A DNA stretch of 64,000 nt from JAFDZO01 sp044226845. GTDB taxonomy: Bacteria > Bacteroidota > Ignavibacteria > Tepidaquicellales > Tepidaquicellaceae. Each line of letters starts with the position of its first letter. Position 1 is the first letter of the stretch. Below the pieces are notes generated by a model that saw only the letters and a list, made by a program, of their open reading frames with translations, did no database searches and was not told the DNA's origin. Below are positions 1 to 8,977 of this stretch, piece after piece. The stretch is from positions 1 to 64,000 of the forward strand of contig JBGAGG010000004.1 in the NCBI GenBank assembly GCA_044226845.1. Direction: 5' to 3'. A program made the position numbers and the translations under genes.

Positions 1-149
1 AAATTTTTAAAGCCATAATATCCGGCAAAATTTTTATTGTAAAATTCTCTGTCTGTTTCGTAATACTGCTTAGCAAGTTCATCAAAGTATTTTCTGCTCG
101 TCTTAAAATAAAAATCAAGCTGCTCTTTTGAAGGTTTGCCGTCTTCCAT
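1..149 (-). CDS. Unidentified protein, N-terminal fragment cut by window edge
   Basis: An open frame starts at the ATG at 149 and runs off the left edge, giving 49 residues that begin MEDGKPSKEQLDFYF and are rich in Lys, Tyr and Phe, with no signal peptide or membrane segment. The start lies 4 bases beyond the stop of the Fe-S protein gene at 154, so it is probably the last visible member of the symporter / Fe-S operon. I do not recognise the family from this fragment, and no function is proposed. Confidence 0.6.
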   Translation of the reverse strand, partial: MEDGKPSKEQLDFYFKTSRKYFDELAKQYYETDREFYNKNFAGYYGFKN

Positions 150-153
150 AGTT

Positions 154-624
154 TCAAGAATCGAAAGTTATTGTCTTATGTGTTCCGTCACAAAAGGGTT
201 TTCTTGTGGATTGCCCGCATCTACACAAGGCAAACTTACCTTCTTTTATTGTTTCCGTGCCGTCAGTATTTACAATTATCGCATTGCCTGTTACCAGCAA
301 TGGACCGTTAGGACTTACCTGAATTCTTACGGATGCTTCCGGTTTTTGTTCAGTTTCTTGTATCGGTGCTGTAGGTTCTTCCATTGTTTTTGCCTCATTT
401 GAGCTTTCGCTGTTATATTTATAAGATAAAGCTCCTGAGGGGCAATTTTTCACCGTCTCTATTATTTTATCCGTTGATGATTTATCTAACTGAATCCATG
501 GTCTTATTTTCGGATTAAAAACTTCCGGAAGACTATGAAAACACTTTGTAGAGTGAATGCATAAATCAGGCTTCCAGAAAACCGTTACTTCGCCGTTTGT
601 ATATGTCTTATCAAATTTGGACAT
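154..624 (-). CDS. Divergent 4Fe-4S (Fer4_19) plus CDGSH iron-sulfur protein
   Basis: The protein of 156 residues carries two iron-sulfur modules. The first is a Fer4_19-type mono-cluster domain with Cys in 'PDLCIHSTKC' and 'KNCPSGAL'. The second is a C-terminal CDGSH zinc-finger-like domain with 'CRCG' and 'PFCDGTH', the Cys3-His ligand set of a 2Fe-2S mitoNEET-type cluster. They are joined by an acidic, Pro/Glu-rich linker. A longer reading from 663 would overlap the symporter by over 50 bases; the ATG at 624 (MSKFDKTY) overlaps it by only 14 bases and fits the family start. Soluble and cytosolic. An electron-transfer or redox-sensing role is inferred; the partner is unknown. Confidence 0.85.
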   Translation of the reverse strand: MSKFDKTYTNGEVTVFWKPDLCIHSTKCFHSLPEVFNPKIRPWIQLDKSSTDKIIETVKNCPSGALSYKYNSESSNEAKTMEEPTAPIQETEQKPEASVRIQVSPNGPLLVTGNAIIVNTDGTETIKEGKFALCRCGQSTRKPFCDGTHKTITFDS

Positions 625-2101
625 CTGTATTTTTTGATTTGAACAGCATAGTAATATTCGCAACTACAAATGTTATTATCACTCCGAAAAAAGTAAACCA
701 TGTTAAATTTAAAGCAGGCATTATTTTAAACTGAGGCAGTAAAAATAACAGTGTTAAGGTAATAATAGCAAACGTATATGATATTACTGCATCTTTTAAC
801 GCTGCCTTTTTATAAATAATTCCTAGTAAAAAAACTCCCAGCAGCCCGCCGTAAATCATTGACTGGATTTTAAGGGCATAATCAACTGCAGGATTTTTTT
901 CATCCTGAAACATCAGACCTGTTCCGATAATTACAAGTCCCCAGAATAATGTTGCCAGACGCGAGAACTTCAGTTCAGCTTTATCCGTGGCTTTTTTCTT
1001 GAACAAATCCATCACAGTAGTTGAAGCAAGGGAGTTAAATGCCGATGAAAGAGTTGACATAGAAGCAGAAAGCAACCCTGCTATAACAAGACCGGCAATA
1101 CCTATAGGTAAATTTTGAATTATGAACTTAGGAAAAATTTCATCTGATTTTATTAAGAAGTACTCTCCGATTTTCAAAGTTTTATAATCAGCGCCCTGAT
1201 ACAATGCATACAACATAACACCAATTACAAGAAAAATAGCAAACTGTATTAACACCAGCACTCCGCTGCCAATCAAAGCCTTCTGCGCATCTCTTTTAGT
1301 TTCACATGTTAATAATCTTTGAACAATCAGCTGGTCAGTTCCATGCGAAGCCATAGATAAAAACGCTCCGCCGACAAGTCCGCCGACAATATTATAGGGT
1401 CCTGTAAAAAACTGACTGAAAGTCGGGAAGTTAAAATTAAATATCTGGAATTTATCTGCAGGTGCAGCAAAGTTTACAACATCCTGCCATCCGTTTGGAA
1501 GCAGATTAAAAATTACTACAATGGATGCAATCGCTCCGCCAATATAAATGAACATCTGAATTACATCTGTCCATATAATAGCTTTAATTCCGCCTATGTA
1601 TGAGTATATCAGAGTAATAACGCCTATAATAACAATACATTCGAAATATCCCAAGCCTGTAACAAACTTTATGGGAATTGCTGTAGTGAACAATCTTACA
1701 CCATCGGCAAAAATTCTCAGCACAATAAATGTAATGGATGAATATTTTCTCATCGGCGAGCCGAACCTGTTGCCGAGGAACTGATAGGCAGTTTCAATTT
1801 CCCCTCTGTAATATCTGGGGATAAAAATTGCTGCTACAATTATTCTGCCTATTAAGTAACCCAAGGCAAGCTGGAGAAAATTCATATTTGTAAGATATGC
1901 CAGCCCGGGAATACTGATAAATGTAAGCGTGCTTGTTTCTGTAGCAACTACTGAAAAGCATACAGCCCACCACGGAATTTTCTTTGAGCCCAGAAAATAA
2001 TCTTTGGCAGAAGTTTGTTTACCTGAGGAAAGAATGCCGAACAAAGCAACACCTATCAGATAGACAACAACTATGACGTAATCAACGGTAGAAAAATTCA
2101 T
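611..2101 (-). CDS. Sodium:solute symporter family (SSS) transporter
   Basis: This 496-residue protein is almost entirely hydrophobic, with about 13 predicted membrane spans, the usual topology and length of the SSS family. It starts with the typical 'DYVIVVVYLIGV' first helix and has the conserved 'ATETSTLTFISIPG' stretch and a later 'ASMSTLSSAFNSLAS' segment, both characteristic of Na+-binding regions in this family. It should import a small solute with Na+ across the inner membrane. The substrate cannot be told from sequence alone. The downstream Fe-S gene overlaps its 3' end by 14 bases, suggesting translational coupling. An MBL hydrolase lies 10 bases upstream in the same direction. Confidence 0.93.
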   Translation of the reverse strand: MNFSTVDYVIVVVYLIGVALFGILSSGKQTSAKDYFLGSKKIPWWAVCFSVVATETSTLTFISIPGLAYLTNMNFLQLALGYLIGRIIVAAIFIPRYYRGEIETAYQFLGNRFGSPMRKYSSITFIVLRIFADGVRLFTTAIPIKFVTGLGYFECIVIIGVITLIYSYIGGIKAIIWTDVIQMFIYIGGAIASIVVIFNLLPNGWQDVVNFAAPADKFQIFNFNFPTFSQFFTGPYNIVGGLVGGAFLSMASHGTDQLIVQRLLTCETKRDAQKALIGSGVLVLIQFAIFLVIGVMLYALYQGADYKTLKIGEYFLIKSDEIFPKFIIQNLPIGIAGLVIAGLLSASMSTLSSAFNSLASTTVMDLFKKKATDKAELKFSRLATLFWGLVIIGTGLMFQDEKNPAVDYALKIQSMIYGGLLGVFLLGIIYKKAALKDAVISYTFAIITLTLLFLLPQFKIMPALNLTWFTFFGVIITFVVANITMLFKSKNTDVQI

Positions 2102-2111
2102 TCAATAGTTT

Positions 2112-2957
2112 TTATAAGTTAAATCTCTCTTTTACAAAATATCCTTTATCACCCAAACCGATTTTCGCGGCTTCGTTATAAGGATCATGCTCAAAAAAGA
2201 CTGTCCAGTTTTCTTCAGAAATATTTTTGAGGTATTTTCTTTTCTCTTCAAGAGTTGTAAGCGGAAATAAATCGTATCCCATTATATATGCAAGCGGTAC
2301 ATGCCCTGCAGTCGGAATTAAATCTGCAAGATAGAATAAAGTTGTCTCGCCGTCTGATGCTTTTATAAGCTGCATATGGGCAGTATGCCCGTCAACAGGA
2401 CATAAAGTAATTATATCATCAAATTTTTCTTCGCCGTCATAAAATTTCAGAACTTTTTTATCTTCAAGTATTTTATAATTCTCCGGAAAGAAACTTGCCT
2501 TATCCCGCTCAGTTGGATTCAATGCCCATTCATAATGCTTCTTCTGCACAAGATATGTTGCATTCGGGAAAGCAATCTGCAGCTGATGCTCTTCATCATA
2601 ATAAGTATTGCCGCCGGCATGGTCAAAATGAAGATGCGTCAGTAACACATCTGTTATATCTTCGCGTGTTAAACCTATATCGTTTAAAGATTTTTCCAGA
2701 GTGTATTTGGAAAAATCAACATCGTAAATTTTATTTATTTTCTCTGCAAGCTTATATCCAATACCCGTATCAACTAATATTTTTCTTTTGCCGTTATCGA
2801 ACAGCAATGCGCGTGTGCACATATCTATTCTGTTCATTTCATCGGAAGGATTGGTTTTTGTCCAGAGATTTTTCGGAACGACGCCGAACATTGCCCCGCC
2901 GTCCAGCTTGAATAAGCCTGTTTGTACTGAATGTAGATTGTAATCGCCTATTTTCAT
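2112..2957 (-). CDS. Metallo-beta-lactamase-fold hydrolase (lactonase-like)
   Basis: A 281-residue MBL-fold enzyme with the metal-binding motif HLHFDH at residues 108-113, a further His in 'PVDGHTAHM' and an Asp in 'YLADL', the set needed for a binuclear metal site. Length and N-terminal layout resemble AHL-lactonase-like and other quorum-quenching-type MBL hydrolases, but the substrate is not predictable. No signal peptide, so cytosolic. It is the first gene of a likely operon with the symporter (10-base gap) and the Fe-S protein. The divergent T9SS cargo gene begins 122 bases away, so both promoters lie in that gap. Confidence 0.88.
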   Translation of the reverse strand: MKIGDYNLHSVQTGLFKLDGGAMFGVVPKNLWTKTNPSDEMNRIDMCTRALLFDNGKRKILVDTGIGYKLAEKINKIYDVDFSKYTLEKSLNDIGLTREDITDVLLTHLHFDHAGGNTYYDEEHQLQIAFPNATYLVQKKHYEWALNPTERDKASFFPENYKILEDKKVLKFYDGEEKFDDIITLCPVDGHTAHMQLIKASDGETTLFYLADLIPTAGHVPLAYIMGYDLFPLTTLEEKRKYLKNISEENWTVFFEHDPYNEAAKIGLGDKGYFVKERFNL

Positions 2958-3079
2958 GAATTTTTGATTGGAACTACAATTATAGGGATTATGCAGGTAA
3001 AATTATATTCAAAATTGAATTTTATTAGCTTATTTTCCTGTTATAAATTTAAACTTTAATTAAATATAATTAACTATAT

Positions 3080-4156
3080 ATGAAACGATTTTTCCTTTTG
3101 CTTTTTATCGTTGCCTCAGGTGTTTCCTTCGCTCAGAATGCAAGCACATATTTTCCTTCAGCTCCGGGTTATAAATGGTACTATAAATCCACTCCGCTGG
3201 ATTCTTTAAATCAACCAATAGAAAACGCATCAACTTACAGAATAGACAGCTTTGCAAATAACGGAACATATCAGGGACTTTCAGCAAGCTTTGTTTATTC
3301 CAGAAGAAATCTTGTTAACATCGGACAACAGGGACCGATAACCGATACCAGCCATTATAATTTCCAGGGTACGAACGGCTATGTATATTTCAGCTTTGGT
3401 AATCTGGATACTATTTCTTTTATCGGCCAGTTAGGACTTGTAAACTTTTTAAAATCACTGGAGCAATGGTACTCTACTTACAGATTTTCTCAGACAGTAA
3501 ATACAAACTACAGTCTTTTTACAAGAGATACTACTGTTGTTTATAACGGAACCTCATATCCTTTAAGAATAAAGGCAGACGGTAGAAGATTAAACGATGA
3601 AGTAGTGAATACTATCAATGGAAGTTACACTGCAAAGAAATTTGTGATTACTCCAAACCTTAGCTATTTGCTTACAATTCCGCCGCTTCCCCCGGTGCCG
3701 ATCAGCATAGTAAGCATTCCTGATACAGTATGGATAGCATCGGATATATGGGTAGTGAAAAGCTTTACACCTTCTCAGACTGTCGATCTGACTACATTCG
3801 GTCAGCCCGGAGTGAGGTTTACTCTTCCCGGAGAAATCATGACATTAACTGCGCAGCCTTCAGCTATAAATCCCGTTAGCTCTGAAGTGCCGGCTAATTT
3901 TGTTCTAAAGCAAAATTATCCTAACCCGTTCAATCCGGCTACAAAAATTTCATTCGATATTCCTTCTGCATCGGAAGTAAAGCTTACAGTTTTCAATTCA
4001 TTGGGAAAGGAAGTACAGACTTTAGTAAATCAAAATTTAAAAGCAGGAAGTTATCAGGTTACATTTAATGCAAACAATCTTTCAAGCGGAGTTTATTACT
4101 ATAGGCTTACCGCAGGCGAATTCACAATTTCAAAAGTAATGACTCTTATAAAATAA
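3080..4156 (+). CDS. Secreted protein with type IX (Por) C-terminal sorting domain
   Basis: 358 residues with a signal peptide (MKRFFLLLFIVASGVSFAQ), an unassigned central beta-rich region (about residues 20-270) and a C-terminal Por secretion sorting domain over the last 85 residues. The sorting domain contains 'NYPNPFNPATK', 'VFNSLGKEVQTLV' and 'LSSGVYYYRL', the typical pattern in Ignavibacteria. The protein is expected to cross the inner membrane by Sec and the outer membrane by the T9SS, then be anchored or released. It is followed after 2 bases by another cargo gene, so the two are cotranscribed. The function of the central region is unknown. Confidence 0.9.
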   Translation: MKRFFLLLFIVASGVSFAQNASTYFPSAPGYKWYYKSTPLDSLNQPIENASTYRIDSFANNGTYQGLSASFVYSRRNLVNIGQQGPITDTSHYNFQGTNGYVYFSFGNLDTISFIGQLGLVNFLKSLEQWYSTYRFSQTVNTNYSLFTRDTTVVYNGTSYPLRIKADGRRLNDEVVNTINGSYTAKKFVITPNLSYLLTIPPLPPVPISIVSIPDTVWIASDIWVVKSFTPSQTVDLTTFGQPGVRFTLPGEIMTLTAQPSAINPVSSEVPANFVLKQNYPNPFNPATKISFDIPSASEVKLTVFNSLGKEVQTLVNQNLKAGSYQVTFNANNLSSGVYYYRLTAGEFTISKVMTLIK

Positions 4157-4158
4157 AA

Positions 4159-5118
4159 ATGAAAAAAATTCTATTATATATTTTACCTCTATTCTTTGCT
4201 GCAGTATTTTTTACCTCGGAGACTAAGGCAGTTACTCTCGACGGAAAGGTTTTATACGATACTCTTTTAACACCAACTGCAGGCGGCTATGTAAAGGCTT
4301 TCAAGTTAATTCGCCCGAGTTATCAATTGTTAAAAGTTGATTCTGCAAATATCGGCGCAGGAGGTTCTTATACTCTTGCTAACGTTACTGCGGGTGATAC
4401 AGTTTACCTCTTCGCTTATTCATCCGGGACTTTAGATTTTGTACCCGGCTATTATCCAGGAACAAATAACTGGCAGACTGCAACTAAAATTATCGCAGTA
4501 ACATCACAAAATAATTTAGATATAAAAGTAAGAAAACTTTACAATGCTTCATCGGTAGGAATTATTTCTGGTACAGTTTCATACAACAACGGCGTGCCGT
4601 TAAAAGATGCTCTTGTTTATTTAAAAACTCCGTTCGGAATGATGGTCAGCTGGGCAGTAACAAAAAGCGACGGGACATATTCTATCCCGAATGTAGCAGA
4701 AGGTGAGTATTCAGTAACAGTAAACAGAGTCGGATTTACAAATACTGCAGTCTTCGGAATAATATTGGATTATGATTTCGGCACAGAACTTCCAAATCAG
4801 AACTTCAGCTTAGAGCAGACAGTTTCTGTAAACCAAATAAGCAGTATTGTCCCGGCGAAATATAGTTTGTATCAAAATTACCCTAACCCTTTCAACCCAA
4901 CTACAAAAATAAAATTTGATATTCAAAAAGCAGGTGCCGTTAAACTTAGTGTTTATAATTCACTGGGAAAATTAGTGAAAAATATTGTTAATCAATACGC
5001 TCCGGCCGGCAGCTTTGAAGTAATTTTTGACGGTATGGATTTATCTTCTGGGATTTATTATTATAAAATGGAAGTAGATGGATTTGTTATTACGAAGAAA
5101 ATGATGATGGTGAAGTAA
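4159..5118 (+). CDS. Secreted carboxypeptidase-regulatory-like protein with T9SS sorting domain
   Basis: 319 residues: signal peptide, an N-terminal beta-rich segment, a carboxypeptidase regulatory-like (transthyretin-like) domain around residues 135-205 ('GIISGTVSYNNGVPLKDALV', 'KSDGTYSIPNV') and a C-terminal Por sorting domain with 'NYPNPFNPTTK' and 'DLSSGIYYYKM'. It shares the sorting domain style with the preceding gene and starts 2 bases after its stop, so the pair forms one transcription unit. A role at the cell surface, in adhesion or as a structural module, is inferred from domain type only. Confidence 0.9.
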   Translation: MKKILLYILPLFFAAVFFTSETKAVTLDGKVLYDTLLTPTAGGYVKAFKLIRPSYQLLKVDSANIGAGGSYTLANVTAGDTVYLFAYSSGTLDFVPGYYPGTNNWQTATKIIAVTSQNNLDIKVRKLYNASSVGIISGTVSYNNGVPLKDALVYLKTPFGMMVSWAVTKSDGTYSIPNVAEGEYSVTVNRVGFTNTAVFGIILDYDFGTELPNQNFSLEQTVSVNQISSIVPAKYSLYQNYPNPFNPTTKIKFDIQKAGAVKLSVYNSLGKLVKNIVNQYAPAGSFEVIFDGMDLSSGIYYYKMEVDGFVITKKMMMVK

Positions 5119-5146
5119 GAGAATTTAAATATATTAAATATAAACG

Positions 5147-5175
5147 AAAAGAGACGCCATAAGCGTCTCTTTTTT
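5147..5175. terminator. Bidirectional Rho-independent terminator
   Basis: A hairpin with stem GAGACGC / GCGTCTC and a 5-base loop (5151-5169) is flanked by an A-run on the left and a T-run on the right. It lies between the convergent T9SS cargo gene and the TPR gene and can act on both strands. Its stem has the same GAGACGC core as other palindromes in the window (see repeats near 28.25 kb). Confidence 0.8.
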
Positions 5176-5198
5176 TATTCACAAAAAATTTCTTGACC

Positions 5199-6059
5199 TT
5201 ACTTATCTTCTTTCTTACTGCTTTTTTGTTCCTTCATTTTATTCTCTGCATCTTTAATGAATGTCATCAGCTTAGTATTCATATCTTTATCTTTATTCTG
5301 CTTTAACGCAGTATTCCAGTCATCGATTGCACTTTTATAATCTTCCTGATTGTAATATGCCTGACCGCGATTGCTATAGGCAAGTATAACTTCAGTGTTC
5401 AAATCGATTGCTTGTGTGAAATCATTCACTGCATAATCAAACTTCTTAAGTCTAAGATTAGCATTGCCTCTGTTAAAGAATGCCTTACCGAATTCAGGCT
5501 TCAGTTCTATTGATTTAGAATAATCCTCTACAGCTTCAGCATACTTTTCAGAATCAAAATATGCAAGTCCCCTGTTATAATATGCTTCCGAAAAATTAGG
5601 GCGAATAGTTACTGCAGCCGTATAATCTACTATTGCAGCATCATATTTCTTATCCATATAGTTCAGCAGTCCGCGATTGTAATGCGGGTCAGGATAATCT
5701 TTTTTCAGTTCAATTGCCTTATCAAAATCTCTCATTGCAGATTCATGTTCATTCAGTTCGATCTTTATCTTCCCTCTTCTGTTATAAGCTTCTGCATAAT
5801 CCGGTTTCAATTCTATTGCGCTTGTGAAATCTTTTCCGCTGTTATCATATTCTTTCAAAAAATAATATGAAGTTCCTCTTTCAAAATAATATGATGCATC
5901 TTTTTTAATATCTATTGCCTGCGTCAAAAGCTTAACGGCATCCGAATAATTCGAATTGCTCATTTCAGCTTTTGCCTTCTTATAGAGTTCATCAGCATCC
6001 TGCCCATTAGCAATGCCGAATGAAAAAAATACTATCGCCAGAAGAATTAAATTTTTCAT
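5199..6059 (-). CDS. Exported tetratricopeptide repeat protein
   Basis: 286 residues with a signal peptide (MKNLILLAIVFFSFGIANG) followed by about seven TPR units of 34 residues each (repeated 'AY.NRG.A', 'Y..A..D...AI.L.P' patterns), and a Lys/Glu-rich C-terminus. TPRs form a superhelical scaffold for protein-protein contacts; the protein should act in the periplasm. No catalytic domain is visible. The next upstream gene in the same direction (barrel protein) ends in its own terminator at 6071-6106, so this gene probably has its own promoter in the 75-base gap. Confidence 0.88.
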   Translation of the reverse strand: MKNLILLAIVFFSFGIANGQDADELYKKAKAEMSNSNYSDAVKLLTQAIDIKKDASYYFERGTSYYFLKEYDNSGKDFTSAIELKPDYAEAYNRRGKIKIELNEHESAMRDFDKAIELKKDYPDPHYNRGLLNYMDKKYDAAIVDYTAAVTIRPNFSEAYYNRGLAYFDSEKYAEAVEDYSKSIELKPEFGKAFFNRGNANLRLKKFDYAVNDFTQAIDLNTEVILAYSNRGQAYYNQEDYKSAIDDWNTALKQNKDKDMNTKLMTFIKDAENKMKEQKSSKKEDK

Positions 6060-6070
6060 ATCTTTTTAAT

Positions 6071-6106
6071 TAAAAAAGAAAAATCCCTTTTTATGAGAAA
6101 GGGATT
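6071..6106 (-). terminator. Rho-independent terminator of the barrel-protein gene
   Basis: Read on the reverse strand, stem ATCCCTTT / AAAGGGAT (6083-6090 with 6098-6105) is followed by a run of T. It lies 28 bases beyond the stop of the gene at 6134 and before the start of the TPR gene. Confidence 0.75.
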
Positions 6107-6133
6107 CTTCAGATTTTTATAACTTAAAATTTT

Positions 6134-6895
6134 TTAGTCGATTGAAAATCTTATACCTGTGAAAAATCCTAAGCTTGAAGTTGAAACTCTGTCAACTCTT
6201 GGTGTGCTTCCTAAATTATTTAATCCGCCGTATTCAAACTTTGCGCCAAGTAATACACTTGTCAGCGGAGCGATTTTATAATTCGCAGTTAATGAACCAA
6301 CTAAACCTAAATCAAAATTTTTATATCCCATACCTGATTTATCATCTGTAGAAAGCAATATCCCTAAGTATGGTCCGCCGTTGAATGTAAGACCAAGTGT
6401 TTCAGTAATCATTCCGCCGAAATTTACATTCAATGGAATGTTAAGATAATTGTTGGCTACTTTCTGTGTTAAACTGTCAACTTTTGTTGTACCGCTTGGC
6501 GTTCCGGTATTAACATTTGAAGGAGGAGTTACTTCAAAATTCTTTCCCGCGAAATCTATTCCTGTTGAAAACTGAAATGCATCAAACAATCTTGTATAAA
6601 TCAATGCGCCTACATTGAAACCGACTTTTGAGTCTGTGCTGTAACTACCTACATTATTTGCCTGAGTTACACTTGCGCTTGTGCTTGTTCCGCCTAATTT
6701 AAAATCTACGTAGAAATCTAAAATCTTACCTGACTTCTCCTGAAAATCTTTGTATGCTAATTTGTAATCTTTATTTAATTTTGATTTTTCGTTTTTTGGA
6801 ATTCCTGTTTTGGAAAATTCCGGTTTCCAGTCTGCATAAGAGTTTACAGAACCCATTAGTAAAGCAAGTAACAAAATTAGTTTCAAATTTTTCAT
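6134..6895 (-). CDS. Outer-membrane beta-barrel (PorT-like) protein
   Basis: 253 residues with a signal peptide (MKNLKLILLLALLMGSVNSYA) and a series of alternating hydrophobic/polar beta-strands ending in an aromatic/hydrophobic C-terminal strand ('LGFFTGIRFSID'). This pattern matches the 8-stranded outer-membrane barrels common in Bacteroidota (PorT / OmpA-N type). The GGxxL- and Gly-rich turns ('FNGGPYLGILLS', 'LLGAKFEYGG') support this. Its function is not assignable. It sits between an ABC-F ATPase gene upstream and a TPR gene downstream, each with separate signals. Confidence 0.7.
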   Translation of the reverse strand: MKNLKLILLLALLMGSVNSYADWKPEFSKTGIPKNEKSKLNKDYKLAYKDFQEKSGKILDFYVDFKLGGTSTSASVTQANNVGSYSTDSKVGFNVGALIYTRLFDAFQFSTGIDFAGKNFEVTPPSNVNTGTPSGTTKVDSLTQKVANNYLNIPLNVNFGGMITETLGLTFNGGPYLGILLSTDDKSGMGYKNFDLGLVGSLTANYKIAPLTSVLLGAKFEYGGLNNLGSTPRVDRVSTSSLGFFTGIRFSID

Positions 6896-6928
6896 TTTTT
6901 GTTGTTTGATTATATAAATTTATACTTA

Positions 6929-8887
6929 TTATTCAACAGTCTGTAGCTGTAATTGTTCCCATTCCTGAGTAAGCTCTTCGACTTTTTTCTTGGTAAGATT
7001 ATATTCGTCCGTGACTGTTTTGATATTATCGCCTGATTTATAAAAATCCTCATTCCCCATCAATAATTCAAGTTCTTTTATTTTATTTTCATTTTTGGCA
7101 AGTTCTGCTTCTACAGAATTAATCTTTTTTTTTAATTCCGCCGCTCTTCGCTGCTGCTCTTTTTTATCATTCTTATCATGAGACTTCATAGGCTTTGCAT
7201 GCTCAACCGGTTTTTTTTCTTCAAGCTTTGAAATTTCTTTTTTCGGGTCAGGTATCTTTTTATTTAATTCTTTATTCTCTTTGTCCTTCTCTTCTATGTA
7301 ATACGAGCAGTTACCGTAGAATACTTTTATTCTTTTATTTTTTACTTCGATAACTTTATCAACAATACCGTCAATAAAATCCCTGTCATGAGATACAATC
7401 AAAACGGTTCCATCATATTTTCTAAGAGCATTCATAAGAACTTCCTTCGAACGCATATCTAAGTGGTTCGTAGGCTCATCCAGTATTAAAAAATTTGAAG
7501 GCTCAATCAACATCTTTGCAAGCGCAAGACGTGACTTCTCTCCGCCGGATAAAACTCCGACTTTTTTAAATACATCATCACCTTTAAACAAGAAGCTTCC
7601 TAATATAGAACGCAGACTTTTTCTTATCTCGCCTCCGACTGCATCTTCCATCGTTGCAAGCACAGTCATATCGCCGGATAATTCATCTGCCTGATTCTGC
7701 GCATAGAATTTTTTACCGACTAAATGCCCGTCTTTTACTACTCCCTTAAATTCATTATCAATACCTGCAATGATTCTTGTAAATGTAGATTTACCCGCGC
7801 CGTTAACTCCAACCAAAGCAATCTTCTCACCTCTCTCAACAATCAAATCTAAATTCTCTAAAACATTATGAACACCATCGTAGCTTTTAGTAAGACCTTC
7901 TATTTCAATGGAGACTTTTCCTGAGTGCGTTGCAGGCGGAAATGTAAACTGCACTGCCGATTCTTCATCTTCAAGTTCTATCCATTCAACTTTATCCAGC
8001 TGCTTTATTCTGCTCTGTACTGCTTTTGCTTTCGATGCTTTGTATCTGAATCTCTCAATAAATTTTTCCTGCTCTTTTAAATACTTCTGCTGATTGTTAT
8101 ACTGGTTTTCAGCAAGCTCTTTTCTTATTGCCTTCTCTTTTTTATAGAATGAATAATTTCCCGAGTATTCCGTTACATTACCCATGGAAATCTCTACCGT
8201 TCTCGTTGTAAGATTGTCAAGAAAATTCCTGTCATGCGATACAAGTATAATTGCGCCTTGATAATTCTTCAGGTAGTTCTCCACCCATATCAATGACTCA
8301 ATATCCAAGTGGTTCGTCGGCTCATCAAGAAGTAATATAGACGGATTTTGCAAAAGAAGTTTTGCCAGCGCAATTCTCATCTGCCATCCACCGCTGAACT
8401 CATCTGTTAATCTATCAAAATCTTTTTCACCGAAGCCAAGCCCGATTAATATTTTTTCTATCTTCGATTTTAATGTATAACCTTCAAGAGTATTAAATCT
8501 TTCCTGCAGCTCGCCGTACTCATTCAGCAAATCCATGAACTCATCATTGCCCGGATCGGGGTGATTGCTCATTTCATTTTCAATTTCCGTAAGCTCTTCC
8601 TGAATTTTATTTATATCACCTGCTGCCGAGTAAACTTCATCGTACAATGTATTGCCGACAAATTTAACGCCTTCCTGCTGAAGGTAACCCATAGTTGTGT
8701 GACGCGAGAGAGCGACTTCACCGGAGTCCGGCTTTATTGTGCCTGCTATGATTTTCAGAAGGGTTGATTTTCCCTGTCCGTTGGAACCGACTAATGAAAC
8801 ACGTTCATTTCCGCCAACACGGAGTGCAACTTCATCGAATAAAACCCTTGAGCCAAATGCGACCGATATATTTGTTAATGAGATCAT
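6929..8887 (-). CDS. ABC-F family ATPase (ribosome-associated type)
   Basis: A soluble protein of 652 residues with two tandem ABC ATPase domains and no membrane segments, the ABC-F layout. First domain: Walker A 'GSNGQGKST', signature 'FSGGWQMR', Walker B 'ILLLDEPTNHLD'. Second domain: 'GVNGAGKST', 'LSGGEKSR', 'FLILDEPTNHLD'. A charged linker joins them and the last 100 residues are a Lys/Glu-rich coiled coil, as in Uup-like members. ABC-F proteins act on translating ribosomes (E-site) or confer antibiotic protection; which applies here is unclear. The ATG at 8887 (MISLTNISVAFG) is preferred to one 57 bases upstream because it places the usual beta-strand at the N-terminus. Confidence 0.93.
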   Translation of the reverse strand: MISLTNISVAFGSRVLFDEVALRVGGNERVSLVGSNGQGKSTLLKIIAGTIKPDSGEVALSRHTTMGYLQQEGVKFVGNTLYDEVYSAAGDINKIQEELTEIENEMSNHPDPGNDEFMDLLNEYGELQERFNTLEGYTLKSKIEKILIGLGFGEKDFDRLTDEFSGGWQMRIALAKLLLQNPSILLLDEPTNHLDIESLIWVENYLKNYQGAIILVSHDRNFLDNLTTRTVEISMGNVTEYSGNYSFYKKEKAIRKELAENQYNNQQKYLKEQEKFIERFRYKASKAKAVQSRIKQLDKVEWIELEDEESAVQFTFPPATHSGKVSIEIEGLTKSYDGVHNVLENLDLIVERGEKIALVGVNGAGKSTFTRIIAGIDNEFKGVVKDGHLVGKKFYAQNQADELSGDMTVLATMEDAVGGEIRKSLRSILGSFLFKGDDVFKKVGVLSGGEKSRLALAKMLIEPSNFLILDEPTNHLDMRSKEVLMNALRKYDGTVLIVSHDRDFIDGIVDKVIEVKNKRIKVFYGNCSYYIEEKDKENKELNKKIPDPKKEISKLEEKKPVEHAKPMKSHDKNDKKEQQRRAAELKKKINSVEAELAKNENKIKELELLMGNEDFYKSGDNIKTVTDEYNLTKKKVEELTQEWEQLQLQTVE

Positions 8888-8977
8888 TTTTCTTTTTTGC
8901 GTAATCTTTAAGATACCAATTTCTCCCCTCAATTTATATGGCAATTATCATCCATAACAAGCTAAATTTAGTTAAAT

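Noticed and set aside
625..663. An earlier start for the Fe-S protein, adding 13 residues
   Set aside because: It would overlap the symporter gene by over 50 bases and add residues (MRILLCCSNQKIQ) not expected for the family; the ATG at 624 needs only a 14-base overlap.
2495..2911. A 138-residue forward frame opposite the MBL hydrolase
   Set aside because: It is an antisense shadow: the opposite strand has the HLHFDH metal motif and full-length family similarity.
8888..8944. An upstream start for the ABC-F protein
   Set aside because: It adds 19 residues with no similarity to ABC-F starts, whereas the ATG at 8887 begins the expected first strand of the ABC fold.
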